A DNA stretch of 64,000 nt from Parietichytrium sp. I65-24A (Eukaryota > Sar > Bigyra > Thraustochytrida > Thraustochytriidae). Shown here in pieces: positions 1-10,185 of this stretch. Where the stretch lies: contig BLSF01000033.1 of assembly GCA_012862575.1 (NCBI GenBank), positions 124,001-188,000 of the forward strand, given 5' to 3'. How positions within the stretch are numbered: the stretch's first letter is position 1; each line of letters opens with the position of its first letter. Below the pieces are notes generated by a model. The model saw nothing but the letters and a program-made list of their open reading frames with translations. It had not been told where the DNA came from and searched no databases. A program made the translations under genes and the position numbers.

Positions 1-671
1 CCTTGCCACTTTCGAATTGCTTATGGTATTGCATATATGGGGAATAGAGTGCTCCATTCATAATGGTATCTCATAAGTAGTGATAACGAACAACATAGTG
101 TTCGTATGAAGAACCCTGTCATGGAAGCGCTCGTCGTTCGTTAACATGCGACGGAGTTTGTATTACTAAGCTATCACTCGTTATACAATTGTCTCGCCCT
201 GGTTGGTTTAAAACCAGTATCAGCTTCCTGTTTTAGAGATGTGCGTAGGGAATGCAATGCTCCACGTAGATGTTAGATGTTAGATGTTAGGTGTGGTACT
301 GACAGTACTGCCTATGAGTGTGAGTGTACAGTACGCGAGGGTGTACGCGAGGACAGTGCGCGAGGACAGGAGCGGCGTGGGGTGCGTTTCGGACTCTTAT
401 GAACAAGGGCCGCGACACTTGACTCTTGACTCTTGACACGCTAAACGCTGGTCGTTTCTGCAGGTGAGACTGAGATTGAGACTGAGACTGAGACATCAAC
501 TCTTTAAACGGAGCAGGTGGATGCGGATGACGTGGTTGTGGGTTTGTCTGGCAAGAGTCTCATCCGTGAAAAGGTTTCAAGCTCGCATCGATATCGATTA
601 GGTGCGCGAGGCAGGTGGCAAGTAAAAGGCAGAGCAAGGACAGAGGGCGGGGAAAAGGGAAAGTAGAGGAG
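1..671. other. upstream region of the PGAP1-like gene, no gene seen
   Basis: No convincing gene. It holds a short tandem run of GATGTTA near 266-289, two copies of the octamer GCGAGGAC (347-354 and 360-367) and an (ACTGAG)n run at about 466-496. These lie where the leader or promoter of the following plus-strand gene should be. The frame of that gene is open back to a GTG at 615, but the first in-frame ATG is at 672. Confidence 0.5.
347..367 (+). promoter_or_regulatory. paired GCGAGGAC octamers upstream of PGAP1-like gene
   Basis: GCGAGGAC occurs at 347-354 and again at 360-367, both followed by AG. The same octamer lies upstream of several other genes in this window. A promoter or leader role is inferred from this recurrence only. 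Confidence 0.35.
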
Positions 672-3089
672 ATGGGGTTCTCGAAGGTGAGGGCAGCGCT
701 GGGGCTGTACTCCGTGGCGTGCTTGGCGATGGCGATCATAGGAGCGGTGCATTTGGTAGTGTGGGTGCGACAGGCTGGGAATCCTTGCTCAATGACGTAC
801 TCGCGGCCGAACTATGCTTCCGTGCCGATGTGGAATGAGTCGCGGCTGGCTTTCAAGTACAGACTTTTACGGTTTTCGACTTCTGCAGAAGGGCTTATGG
901 AGTCGCAAGACGCAGCGAATGTTGTCGTCTTTGTTCCTGGGAGCTCGGGCTCCTATGGGCAGGTACGTTCGATCGGGGGCCAAACGATCGAGAAGATCGC
1001 CGCGGCCAAAACCGGCAAGGCAAAAGGGGAAGGTGTGGCATTTTACACCCTGGACCTTGGCGAGGAGTTGAGCGGGTTCAACGGCATCTTTCTCGAACAG
1101 CAAACCGAATTTCTTCATGATTGCCTTCGAAAAATTGAAGCTCTTCATGCCGGGAAGAACCTGCAACTCGTGTTGTTTGGGCACTCTATGGGTGGCGTGG
1201 TTGCCAGGTCTGCCGTAGACCAGCTCGACGCAAATGAAGCGGAGTTGCGAAAACCTATTGTCGCTGTGATCACGCTCAGCTCACCGCACGTGGCACCGGT
1301 GTTCGGTTCCGACGTGGTCATGTTCCGGATGTACCGAAGTCTGGCACTGCACGAAGATTTCAACCGATTATACATTTCGCTGGCAGGAGGTTATCGCGAC
1401 ACACTGGTACGCAGCGAGCTTTCCATGCTAGACCGAACCAGGTATAAGCGTGCTGCTTCTGCGCTGACGTCCTCTATCAAAGACATAGAGATGTCTATGG
1501 ACCATCTCTCTGTGCTGTGGTGTAAGGAGCTCATGTCTGCCATGTCGGAAGAGCTGGTTCAGATTTTCAACGGAGCTTCGGGTGCGAACCTTGCCCTCTT
1601 TGAAAAGATTAAAAAGAAGACCATTCCAAAGCATGGATTCACCAAGTCTGATTATGATAGCCTAGGGTTCGGTACCGAGTACGGAATGCTGAGTGACATG
1701 GCAGGTTTTTTCGCCGACACACTGGCACGCAAATTTCTGCCTTCGGCCTTTCAGTATACGTTTGCAATGGGTCTGATGGGCGCTGCACATGTATCAGGTC
1801 AGAGCGCGAAAGCGTTTGTAGTCTTTGCAGTGCTGTGGTATCTCGCGTACTTGGCGGACATCAAGCAAGCAAGTCATTGGCCCGTCCCCTTTCTTATGGT
1901 GGGAGTGTGTACCTCCCTGATCTGCCTTCTAATGATAGTGAGCCGTCTCATTTACTTTGTCGTGAACAAGGTGGCCCCGAATTTTCACGCGGTTTCTCTC
2001 GTCACAGTCTTGGCCTTCGTCCCCTACCGAATCGGTTTGTGGGCAGGGCCAAGCCACTATCTCGCAGCTTTGTTTATTTGGGAGGCAATGAACGTTGCGC
2101 ACCTGGTGATCGGAAACCTGGCAGCCAGAGATCTTAGTTCGTCGTCATTGTTTTCTCCAAGTGTAAACCTTGTCCGTGCGACCTTCGGGGTGGCATATCT
2201 CGGCTCTTTTGCGGCGTGGGTGAGCCCACTGGTGCTAAGTATCAGCCTCTTTTGTGAACCCGTCAGTTTCGACAATGTCTATCCATTGCAATTCTCACAA
2301 TCCACGCGTTCCTTACTCCACCCGATCCCAAGCGAAATGGTACCAAGCACTTTCCGAGACGAAAATGGGACCGTCTTGGGAAATTCAACCCTCTTCAGTG
2401 CATCACAAGTTGTTTTATCTAGTGCAGAGCTACTCTTCCTTCTGATGTCGATGGTGCTGTTGGTGCCAATTTTTGTTCATTCATGGCAGCTGACCTATAT
2501 TCCAGTGTATGCATCGGAGGAGAAGGTGCTTGATAGCGAATACCAGAAAATTGCGCACGACGACTCACCCGAAGAAGACGAGCAGGACGCGGCCGACGAG
2601 GAGACACCACTTGAACACTTTGATGCAGCTGATGTTGCGGCCCATACCTCAACAAGTGCCGACGGACAGGAAGAAGTTATCGAAGCCATGGAGGGAAAAG
2701 ACGGTGCTATCATCTTTAGTGACACTGCCTATGAAAACTCGCCTCAGGTGGTCACTCTTTCTGGGGGCGAGCAAGTGCAGATCGACGATCTTCGCTACAG
2801 TTTTAGCAAAACATTGCACAAGGATGCTGTGTCGCTCATGGATGTGGAGAAGAGTGGGAAAAAGAAATTCAGCTTGGTCCTTGTCCAGCGTGTTCGGTGT
2901 GCCACTAGGGCATTGCCTGAAACCGAGTTTTTCCGGCAAGCCCTGTTCTGCGTGGCTTTTGTGAGCTCGATTCTCGGATCCCATTATCTGTTTCTCCTTC
3001 AATTTTTGGGTCCTCTTGTTGCTGTAATGTGTATCTGGGCGCGTCAGAGTGCACCCACAGAAAAGATTGTGCACAAGCCTGTAAATTGA
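672..3089 (+). CDS. PGAP1: PGAP1/Bst1-like GPI inositol deacylase
   Basis: The product is about 805 residues. In the known family, this ER enzyme removes the acyl chain from the inositol of GPI anchors, which lets GPI proteins leave the ER. Seen here: an N-terminal membrane segment (residues about 8-32); an alpha/beta-hydrolase core beginning with VVVFVPGSSGSYGQVRSIG, the hallmark PGAP1 block; a nucleophile elbow FGHSMGGVVAR with the catalytic Ser near residue 171; the block TLSSPHVAPV; and then a C-terminal half with many hydrophobic segments, interrupted by a long acidic loop at about 625-690. The order is luminal lipase then multi-spanning tail, as in PGAP1. The length is a little below animal PGAP1 (about 920). 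The start is the ATG at 672; an upstream GTG at 615 keeps the frame open but is unlikely to be used. The gene has a single exon and is convergent with the BAR gene. Confidence 0.87.
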   Translation: MGFSKVRAALGLYSVACLAMAIIGAVHLVVWVRQAGNPCSMTYSRPNYASVPMWNESRLAFKYRLLRFSTSAEGLMESQDAANVVVFVPGSSGSYGQVRSIGGQTIEKIAAAKTGKAKGEGVAFYTLDLGEELSGFNGIFLEQQTEFLHDCLRKIEALHAGKNLQLVLFGHSMGGVVARSAVDQLDANEAELRKPIVAVITLSSPHVAPVFGSDVVMFRMYRSLALHEDFNRLYISLAGGYRDTLVRSELSMLDRTRYKRAASALTSSIKDIEMSMDHLSVLWCKELMSAMSEELVQIFNGASGANLALFEKIKKKTIPKHGFTKSDYDSLGFGTEYGMLSDMAGFFADTLARKFLPSAFQYTFAMGLMGAAHVSGQSAKAFVVFAVLWYLAYLADIKQASHWPVPFLMVGVCTSLICLLMIVSRLIYFVVNKVAPNFHAVSLVTVLAFVPYRIGLWAGPSHYLAALFIWEAMNVAHLVIGNLAARDLSSSSLFSPSVNLVRATFGVAYLGSFAAWVSPLVLSISLFCEPVSFDNVYPLQFSQSTRSLLHPIPSEMVPSTFRDENGTVLGNSTLFSASQVVLSSAELLFLLMSMVLLVPIFVHSWQLTYIPVYASEEKVLDSEYQKIAHDDSPEEDEQDAADEETPLEHFDAADVAAHTSTSADGQEEVIEAMEGKDGAIIFSDTAYENSPQVVTLSGGEQVQIDDLRYSFSKTLHKDAVSLMDVEKSGKKKFSLVLVQRVRCATRALPETEFFRQALFCVAFVSSILGSHYLFLLQFLGPLVAVMCIWARQSAPTEKIVHKPVN

Positions 3090-3403
3090 AAATGGTCCAA
3101 GATCCTCGTCTGCTTGCAGCCTGTTGTGGGATTGATAGCGGACGTATGGCGAGCTCTCGTCTATAGAGAGCTGCACATAGGTAGGTAGTTTTGATTGTGA
3201 TAGCAGCAATTTTTTTATTTTCCAACAAGTCTTTTTTAACACAAACAAAGTTTGGAAAATCACACCAGATCTGTCCATCTTGCGGCATTCATTTTCTCTC
3301 GTCAAAGAAAGAGGCAGAAAATTAGAAAACAAAAATGTTATTTGATGCGCGACACTTTCCATTCTATTGTAATATTTTTGACATTCGTGAATATATTTCA
3401 TCG
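3090..3403. other. convergent 3' intergenic region
   Basis: AT-rich stretch between the stop codons of two convergent genes. It presumably carries both 3' untranslated regions. No gene is seen. Confidence 0.5.
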
Positions 3404-4543
3404 CTACAGCTCCGTCTCCTGGGCAAGGTTAACATCATTTTCGTCTACGTCCCCGGCACCCTGAGGCTCATGATCCATTGACAGCAAGGCATCCCCAGCA
3501 TCCGCATCCTTTGCCTCTGTGTTGTCCTCTGCTACACTCTCAGACCCGACTGAACTTGTTTGTAGAACTTTCGGGGAGGTAGCGGCTGGGAGGCTCGGTT
3601 CGGCCATCGACTCTTGCTGCTTGTTTTCGTCCTGTCTGTTCTCAGCTGATTTTGGCGAGTCAAGGGTCGATGCTGGACTTGAGGGAAAGTCAGAGGCAGT
3701 GTCCTCAAATCCTCTGGAATGGATTGGGTCTGTAGGGCCGAAAGCATCGCTCATATCCTCGCCGCAGACCGAACCGATGGTAGCAGTTGCGAGCATAGAG
3801 AAGCGATGCTGGCATAGTTTGAAGCTGTTGAAGGCCTTGGTAAAAAGAACCTGATGATCGCGTTTGAGAACAGCAAACTCATCCATCAGACGCAGTCTGC
3901 GGAACCGAGAGAGTCAACAAAATGTGCACACTGGTCAGCGTCATCAATCTTCTTGTCACACAAAACACAGAACACAAATCACTTACAATGCATTCGAGTA
4001 CAGTGTTTCGCTCTCTGCAAGTTGGTCCTCCCCTCTACTTAGATGTACGGCGTTGACGTTTGGTCTAAATCGCAGCTTGTCCACCGTTTCTCGCTTTGAA
4101 GCCGTTTCGAGGCGCATGAGCTCTACTTCCATGATGCGATTCCTGATGTCCGCCAGCTCACGCAGCCTTTTCCTGATTGGTTTCGTGACGCGCTCCTCCA
4201 GCTCTTTCCTCAGCGTGGCTTCGTCAAATGCACTTTCCAGCGTGGCAGCCTCGGCCTTGACAGCTTCATCTTCCGCGAATCCCGCCACAATCGCCTTTGA
4301 AATCTTGTTGCTCTCCAACAGCACGCATGCGCCTTTATGAAACACCGTCGCCGCTTCGATGAGCTTGTGCAGCGACTTGGTCAGGGACTCCACCAGCTCC
4401 AGCATTTGCGTGAGTCTTTCATCCGGAAACTTTTTCACCTTGGACTCAATGTACTGATTTCGCAACCCCACCTGCTCCAGCTGCTCCTCCACGCGCTGCA
4501 AGGCCTTCTGCTTGAGCAACGCGAAGCTCGCTTTCGAAAACAT
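3404..4543 (-). CDS. BAR-domain protein, two exons
   Basis: Two exons, 4543-3987 and 3896-3404, code for about 349 residues. The intron (3986-3897 read on the minus strand, 90 nt) starts GTAAGT and ends in a pyrimidine-rich CCGCAG. Joining restores one frame (phase 2: TT plus A) and fuses two halves of one helical domain. The first about 230 residues are long amphipathic helices with BAR features: a repeated heptad pattern, the segment KLRFRPNVNAVHLSRGEDQLAESETLYSNAL, in which sequence beyond the helix continues as RLMDEFAVLKRDHQVLFTKAFNSFKLCQHRF. This resembles the last two helices of amphiphysin/Rvs161-type BARs, which dimerise and bend membranes. The C-terminal about 115 residues are acidic, Ser/Pro-rich and probably disordered; no SH3 domain is seen. 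The start ATG at 4543 follows a GA-rich leader. Subfamily is uncertain. Confidence 0.72.
3897..3986 (-). other. spliceosomal intron in the BAR gene
   Basis: Minus-strand intron with donor GTAAGT at 3986-3981 and acceptor AG at 3898-3897. It contains an in-frame stop if read through, and removing it links two open frames that together form one BAR domain. Confidence 0.75.
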
Positions 4544-4550
4544 CTCTCCT

Positions 4551-4630
4551 CTCAATCTCAATCTCGATCTCAATCTCAATCTCAATCTCAATCTCTCTCT
4601 CTCTTTCTGTCTATCTATCTATCTATCTAT
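4551..4630. repeat. ATCTCA / CTAT microsatellite in BAR leader
   Basis: Plus-strand run of ATCTCA hexamers passing into CT and then CTAT repeats, immediately before the ATG of the minus-strand BAR gene. On that gene's coding strand it is a purine tract. Confidence 0.9.
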
Positions 4631-4740
4631 TCCTCTTCTCCGGCAATGCTCTCTGCTAAACCACACACATACACACACATACATACACACACATACAATG
4701 GGTGCTCGTGACAAGCCGACAGACGAGTTCGACTCACTGT

Positions 4741-4748
4741 GTCCTCGC
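4741..4748 (-). promoter_or_regulatory. GCGAGGAC octamer, BAR side
   Basis: GTCCTCGC on the plus strand, so GCGAGGAC on the BAR coding strand, 198 nt before its ATG. It is a member of the recurring upstream octamer set. Confidence 0.35.
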
Positions 4749-5147
4749 GTACACCTTCGGCAAATATCGTAGTTGCATTCGGCCAATTGTCGCACTCTTT
4801 GGACGGATATCCGCGTGCATCCTATCATTTCGACTGATTAACTGCTACACTGCTACCCGCACCAGTCAGGCCAATAATACACCAGTCGACTCCAGAAATA
4901 ATTAATTCAATCGCATTTCTACTCCGAGGCGTAACACTGGGATAGCAACGCCCTGGGGAACAAGATATTGTTCGTCGGGTTCCGCACGGGCAGCGATCGC
5001 TCGTTTGTTCGTTTGAGCGCCTATTGCCGATTAGCAAAATTCCCTAGCCTGGCCGTCCCTTATGAAACCCCCGATTCTGTAACGTTCCTCTGACCTCTCT
5101 GACATTCTCTGACAGAGAAAGCGACCTACCTCCATCGGCGGGTGTGC

Positions 5148-5164
5148 GCGAGGACAGCGAGGAC
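5148..5164 (+). promoter_or_regulatory. paired GCGAGGAC octamers, RhoGAP side
   Basis: Two copies, one base apart, 34-50 nt before the RhoGAP ATG. The position suggests a core-promoter or leader element. Confidence 0.38.
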
Positions 5165-5197
5165 AGAAAAGCGTTCCGCGAGGCGGGAGAAGGCAAG

Positions 5198-5237
5198 ATG
5201 CAATTTGCTGAGAGGTGAGTGCGCGCGGGACTGGTGT

Positions 5238-5275
<38 letters not shown>

Positions 5276-6678
5276 GGACGGGGGAAGTGTGGTGTGCAGT
5301 TGTTTGGTATTGTGAGAGGGAGAGAGAGAGGACTGGCGATTGTTTGTGGGCGGATGTGTGGGTGAAGGTGGTGCAAAGCGTCGAGGAGGATGTTGAAGAG
5401 TGTTGGGAGGATATGGGATGGCTGTTAGATGGGAGCTGTTGCGGCTGCTGGTGGTGGTGGTGGTGGGTGACCTGTTGGCTGACGTGCGTGTGATTGTTTT
5501 CTGTCGGTGATGTTATTGATCGTGTTTGGGGGGAATTTGGAAATTTGGAAATTTGGAATTGTTGATGTGGTTTGATGCGATGGACGCACTTGTGGTGCGG
5601 GCTGTCTTCCTTCCTTCCTTCCTTCTTTCATTCATTCGTTCATTCTTTCTTGGATGATTGGTTGTGTCCTTTTGTGTTGGTTGCGCTGTGCAGGCAGTCG
5701 AGTCGGCGGTACTCGACGGGAGCGGCCAGCCCGTCGTCCGGGGTGATCCTCGGGCCGGAGACGCAAAGAGCGAGACAAACTTCGGCACGAAGGCTCAGTC
5801 AGCGTAGCTCGTCCTCGTCGCCGATGAGCCGTAGGAATTTTAGCAACGAGCTTTCGGCGACGCGGTTGACGGAGTCGAGTGGAAAGTCAAAGCCGTCGCT
5901 CTGGCGCAGGGTGATCGGGCAATGTGGAGAAGAGATGGAGGTCCCGGTGGCTGGGGATGACATCTCCGGGCCTACAGATTTCAAGCACAACTATCATGGA
6001 ACATTTGACTCTGCTAAGGTGCGGTTCAAAGGACTTCCAACGGAGTGGAATCAGCAAGCTGACTTGATCCACAAGCAGTTTGGCGTTCCCCTGCGCAGCG
6101 TGCCCCGCGTGCCTGTGCACGGCTATCACTCTCGCATCCCAGCCGTTCTCGTTGTCTTGAGGCACGAGCTCATCCAAAAGAACGGGCTGCGAGTTGAAGG
6201 CATTTTCCGGGTTTCCGCAAACAAGAGCACGCAAGATTTGTACAGGCGCCAGCTCGATGAAGGAAAGTTTCAGGGCTGCAAAGCCGAAGAGGATTCTGCT
6301 TGTATGGCAGCTCTCATCAAAGAGTGGTTTCGGGGGATTCCTCAGCCTTTGCTTAATTGCCTCCCGAGAGATTTGATCATGGACACGTCAAGGGCTAGCG
6401 ACGTCCCTAAAGCAGTTGCTGCTCTGTTCGCCAAACTGCCAGAGCCGAATAACTCTATCTTCTTGTGGTTGCTAGACTTGCTGGCGGAGACTAGCAAATA
6501 CGAAGCTCAGAACAGGATGAGTGGCAAAGCACTTGCAATTGTCTTGGCGCCAAATTTGTACACCGTCCCAGAAGGCTCGTCTCCCATGGAGATGGTTGCG
6601 CTAATGGACGCCGCCGTCAGCACCGTTCAGACATGTTTGGAAGAGCGGGTGAAGAATAGTTTTCCTACAAAGACCTGA
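5198..6678 (+). CDS. CRIB-RhoGAP protein, two exons
   Basis: Exons 5198-5214 and 5694-6678 give about 333 residues. The short first exon encodes MQFAE plus two bases of Arg. The intron starts GTGAGT and ends GTGCAG, and the join keeps frame. The protein has a Ser-rich N-terminus, then a CRIB motif at about residue 96 (ISGPTDFKHNYHGTFDS, matching the ISxPxxFxHxxH pattern that binds GTP-loaded Rac/Cdc42/Rop), then a full RhoGAP domain (about 130-320). That domain has the arginine finger in GIFRVSANKS and the conserved block KALAIVLAPNLY. RhoGAPs stimulate GTP hydrolysis by Rho GTPases. CRIB directly followed by GAP is the layout best known from plant RopGAPs. Without the first exon the frame could only start at an ATG inside the intron, with an odd hydrophobic leader, so I prefer the spliced start. 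Confidence 0.86.
5215..5693 (+). other. intron of RhoGAP gene with microsatellites
   Basis: A 479-nt GT-AG intron after a 17-nt coding exon. It carries a GA run (5241-5272), a second GA run near 5318, a TGG run (about 5449-5467) and a TTCC/TTCA run (about 5609-5654). An early intron of this kind could hold enhancer elements; that is inference. Confidence 0.72.
5241..5272 (+). repeat. (GA)n tract
   Basis: Perfect AG dinucleotide run inside the first intron of the RhoGAP gene. Confidence 0.95.
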
Positions 6679-7003
6679 CTGATTGACGCGACTGTATTCA
6701 ATACTCTTAGCTGACCAATCTTCTTGTGAGTTTGCTGCCGTTGGTCTTGCCGCCGCCGCTTTGCTCTACTTCCATTCCATTTCTTTGCCAAATTCAGCTT
6801 TTGCTCAAGGGCGCGAGCAAGGAGCGTAATCCGGAATTTCACGTTTTTTTGTTTTCTTTTTCTTTGATTTTCTGGCCCCCATTTTTCGTCCAACCTTTTC
6901 GTCATTGCCTGCTTTTGCTTCCTGCCTGACAATATATTGAGCAGCTCAGCTAGCTACAGAATCGAGTTATTCTTGAATTTGGGGACATAAACTTTTGCAC
7001 ATT
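6679..7003. other. convergent 3' intergenic region
   Basis: A 325-bp AT-rich region between two convergent stop codons. No gene is seen. Confidence 0.5.
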
Positions 7004-8575
7004 TTAGGTCTTCAAAATTATGTTTGGCCTCCGAGGCGTCACTGGGCCACAAGACGTTTGATTCTCAATGGGAGAAGGCTTCCTTGGCTCCGCATGTGAA
7101 TGACTGGCGTTCTCAAGGTGCACCAGCAAACGACACCCTGGGTGAGAAGGAACTTGTATCAAGTTACGATCGTGTAGAAGATCGACGAGCAACTCCGTCA
7201 AGAAACTGAGCAAGTTTTCGCGAAAGCCCTCCTCGCCGTTTTTCTCGAGCTCCAGAACCAGAACTCCACCGCCCTGATTTGATTTTGGTTCAACGAGTCT
7301 TTCGGGCTCTACGAGCTTTGAGTTGCGCCGGCCTGAGTAAGACGCGCCACGGCGCTTTCCAGGTGAATCACGAGGAGGACGCTCCTTCGATAAATCGTCT
7401 GCATGAGGATTCAGAGCTGAGGGGAGCTTTGGACGAATAGGCGTCGCTTGGACGGAAAAAAATTTCGAGACCGATTCCTCCACTGAGCGCACTTGCCAAG
7501 TGTCCGATTGTTGCCAATGCTCCAAGCACTGACAAACATCTGTGTTAGAGTGCAATATGACGCCAGAATCGAGTATAGGAATGAAAAACATCGTCAAAAA
7601 GTCATCGAACGATGCCTTGGCTAACTGGGCAAAAACTGTTTTACTCCACGGGTCCTCGACGCGGTCTAAGAGTACGATTGGGAGACTTGTCCACAGCCGC
7701 AATAGGGCATGAAGCGAGTCGCTGCGTTTTCCGATCCAAAGAGCAGCACATTGCAGAATTGGCTTGACACCTGCGTCCCTCTTCAGCAATAATGACCCTA
7801 ATTTCTGATTCAAGAGCGCCCCGAAATCCGATTCAAGTGATGTACAAACGCAAATGCAGAGCTCCGTCAAGCGAAAGAGGAGTCTTTGGAACGATTTCGT
7901 TTTGGGAACTTGCTTCAGGTTCGAGACCCAGTCGAGATTCTCGCGTACGACACGGATAATAATCTCGCTCAACCCACCCACATCATTAACTTGATTTTCG
8001 AAGGTGGTTTCGGGAGGAGTTGGCGTTGAGCAAGCTGGAGACGGCGCAGCAGATCGCGGCACTAGGAGGCCCATTCCTTTGCCGGCGTGGACAAGGCGAA
8101 TAAAGATTGTGAGTGCGCGTGTACAACACTCACTCCGAATTTCCAGAGCAGCGCCACTTTTGTCAATGCAGGACTTGGCCAGAGCCTCCAGGGGTAAGAT
8201 AAAGCCTTCCTCTTCTCCCAATAATACTTTAATATTCTCGCGCAGAAAACTGCCGTCGTCCACGAGTCCACTAAGCTCCTCCTCAGGGCGTGTTGGAATT
8301 GCTCGCGTGCACTTATCCACCACAGACAAAACATTCGCAGCGACACTCGCATCCAACGACATGCTCGCGCTGCTCTCGAGCAGGTCTGCGAGCATTTGCA
8401 CGCTCAGCGTCGATCTCCCGAACAGCAGCGCACACAACTCCAGGTCGTCGCATCTTCGCACGAGCACTTGGCCCAAACTCACGCACAGCTCTCCGCCAAT
8501 GAGTCTCGCTTCGTGCAGCATGGCGACATCGCGTTCAAACCCTTCTGTCTTTCTGCGAAGGAGGTCGTCGTCCAT
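7004..8575 (-). CDS. unrecognised helical protein
   Basis: Single exon, about 523 residues from the ATG at 8575 (MDDDLLRRKTEGFERDV). I do not recognise the family. Residues 1-370 are mostly amphipathic helices with repeated leucine patterns (for example CDDLELCALLFGRSTLSV and SDSLHALLRLWTSLPIVLL), which could be an ARM/HEAT-like solenoid. From about 370 a Ser/Arg/Pro-rich linker follows, then a last helical patch (FRENLLSFLTELLVDLLHD) and a polar tail. No signal peptide or membrane segment stands out. The frame stays open upstream to a GTG at 8680, but the ATG with following charged residues is the better start. It is divergent from the ubiquitin-like membrane protein gene and convergent with RhoGAP. 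Confidence 0.7.
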   Translation of the reverse strand: MDDDLLRRKTEGFERDVAMLHEARLIGGELCVSLGQVLVRRCDDLELCALLFGRSTLSVQMLADLLESSASMSLDASVAANVLSVVDKCTRAIPTRPEEELSGLVDDGSFLRENIKVLLGEEEGFILPLEALAKSCIDKSGAALEIRSECCTRALTIFIRLVHAGKGMGLLVPRSAAPSPACSTPTPPETTFENQVNDVGGLSEIIIRVVRENLDWVSNLKQVPKTKSFQRLLFRLTELCICVCTSLESDFGALLNQKLGSLLLKRDAGVKPILQCAALWIGKRSDSLHALLRLWTSLPIVLLDRVEDPWSKTVFAQLAKASFDDFLTMFFIPILDSGVILHSNTDVCQCLEHWQQSDTWQVRSVEESVSKFFSVQATPIRPKLPSALNPHADDLSKERPPRDSPGKRRGASYSGRRNSKLVEPERLVEPKSNQGGGVLVLELEKNGEEGFRENLLSFLTELLVDLLHDRNLIQVPSHPGCRLLVHLENASHSHAEPRKPSPIENQTSCGPVTPRRPNIILKT

Positions 8576-10030
8576 CGCGCGTGAGCCGCTGCCAGCATCG
8601 CACCGCGGACTCCCGCAGCTCAACACGTCGTCCGCCTCTCTCAACCGCGGTCGCGTCTTATACGCTAGTCCACCCGGCACCGTGACTTGGAACCACTTTT
8701 CTTTTCTTAGCTGCTCTCATGAGATCACGGGACCATTAAAACATCAAAACATCAAAACATCAGACCATCAGACCACGCGCCGCTGTAGACCTTCGCGTGG
8801 GAGCTTCCTTAAGCTACGTCTCTTTCCAGCCTGTTGCCATCAATCATTGATGGGAGGAGCTTACATAGGTCTCCTGTGCCTGTCACACAATTATAAATGA
8901 ACATTTAAGCTGAGACGATTTGTGTGACGTCCACTTCTTTCTCGATTTATCTATTTATCTATCGCTCGCGGTATACGTGTCGTTAACGGATCTCTCAGGA
9001 ACAATATAGGTTCTATTTGTTCTCTCTTAAATATTCTTAGTGAAATTGTTATTCACTGTCAGACAAATCGGGACTATCATAGACATAACCCCACAGATAC
9101 TGTTTTTTCTCTTGTTGTGATAGACTATTCAACAGGGCAGGCTAAAATTTCAGAGTTTCACCGCTTCACCTGTTTCGCCGAAAGCTGAATTTAGACAGCG
9201 TGGCAATGCGTGGCAGCAGTATGCAGCAGTGGTGTCAGTGGTGGAAGAACCTGTGACCAAAATGGTTGGAAGAAGGAGGCGAAAGATCCAGAAGGCTCTC
9301 TTGCACTACTTACTGCGATTTCGGAACAAAGACAGTGCTCATGAGCACTGTAAAAGTCATTGCTGAATTATTATTATTATCGTTTTTGGTGAGATCAAAA
9401 ACTAAATTCAGAATTCAGGATTCAGAACTCAGCAGAACGGACTCGGAATTCGCTCTCCTACCGAACAAATCGTAGCCGCTTATAAGCCTCTCCTACCTGC
9501 ACACTGAATGCTTCCTTGTTCGTTAATGTTCTTTTCTGAGAGCCAGCGGAATTCCCCGACATTTGCGTGCGCAGCCTTCTAGTAGGTTGTTCCCTGAGCC
9601 ATCCTATGATCAACCCCGAAGCAGTTTCCCCGAGGCCTACTCTTTCCTACCAATATTCTAGGCTACTCCAACTCCACCCTCTCTGTCGCACTCTCCTAAC
9701 CCATATCCTATCACATCTTACCCACATTTCCAGACGCGTGACAATACGCAACCAGGCCTACCTCTATGACTACACTATGGCTCGTCTCTTAATGTAATCA
9801 ATATCCAGTCTTACGCCTTCTCCCCCGCGGCTTTTGACGCCCTCACAACCATTCAGTAGCTGACATCTATGATCCGCCTACAGTAGTCGCTGCTCGCTAC
9901 ATCCCAGCGTAGGATAGTCTTACCCGAGAAGGGAGGAGTTCTAGGAAACTCATAGCCGTGCTACAAAATTCTGGTAAGCTTAGCAGTGAGTGATCAATCA
10001 GCAAAGAACAAACACTGTAACAAACAAATC

Positions 10031-10034
<4 letters not shown>

Positions 10035-10062
<28 letters not shown>
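10035..10062 (+). repeat. (GA)n tract upstream of UBL gene
   Basis: Dinucleotide GA run on the coding strand, about 125 nt before the ATG at 10186. Confidence 0.95.
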
Positions 10063-10064
<2 letters not shown>

Positions 10065-10106
10065 CACCGCGTACCCCCACGCGTACCCCACAGTGACAAT
10101 TGTCAA

Positions 10107-10150
10107 AAGGTAGAAAGGTAGAAAGGCAGAAAGGCAGAAAGGTAGAAAGC
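10107..10150 (+). repeat. AAAGGYAG tandem repeat in UBL leader
   Basis: Five near-identical units of AAAGGTAG or AAAGGCAG separated by AA or A, ending 36 nt before the ATG. Confidence 0.85.
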
Positions 10151-10185
10151 GAGAGGAGCACGGAAGTAAAGAGGCGTTTCGGAAG

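Larger units (their letters stand above)
4544..5197. other. divergent promoter region between BAR and RhoGAP genes
   Basis: A 654-bp region separates two start codons that point away from each other. It contains the microsatellite described separately, a CA-rich run at about 4663-4696, and GCGAGGAC-type octamers on both sides (4741-4748 in minus orientation, 5148-5155 and 5157-5164 in plus orientation). No gene is seen. Confidence 0.5.
8576..10185. other. divergent intergenic region, no gene recognised
   Basis: About 1.6 kb with no supported gene. It holds a variant of a dispersed AATTCAG heptamer array (about 9405-9432), a C-rich stretch (about 9590-9780), a GA tract (10035-10062) and a tandem run of AAAGGYAGA units (about 10107-10150) just before the next ATG. 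The last two probably belong to the leader of the following plus-strand gene. Confidence 0.5.

Noticed and set aside
2649-3401. 250-codon minus-strand frame
   Set aside because: Antisense to the end of the PGAP1-like gene and its 3' flank. No domain, and the start is not an ATG-supported gene.
8004-8900. 298-codon plus-strand frame
   Set aside because: Mostly antisense to the 523-residue minus-strand gene. Composition is a mirror of it, with no domain and a poor start.
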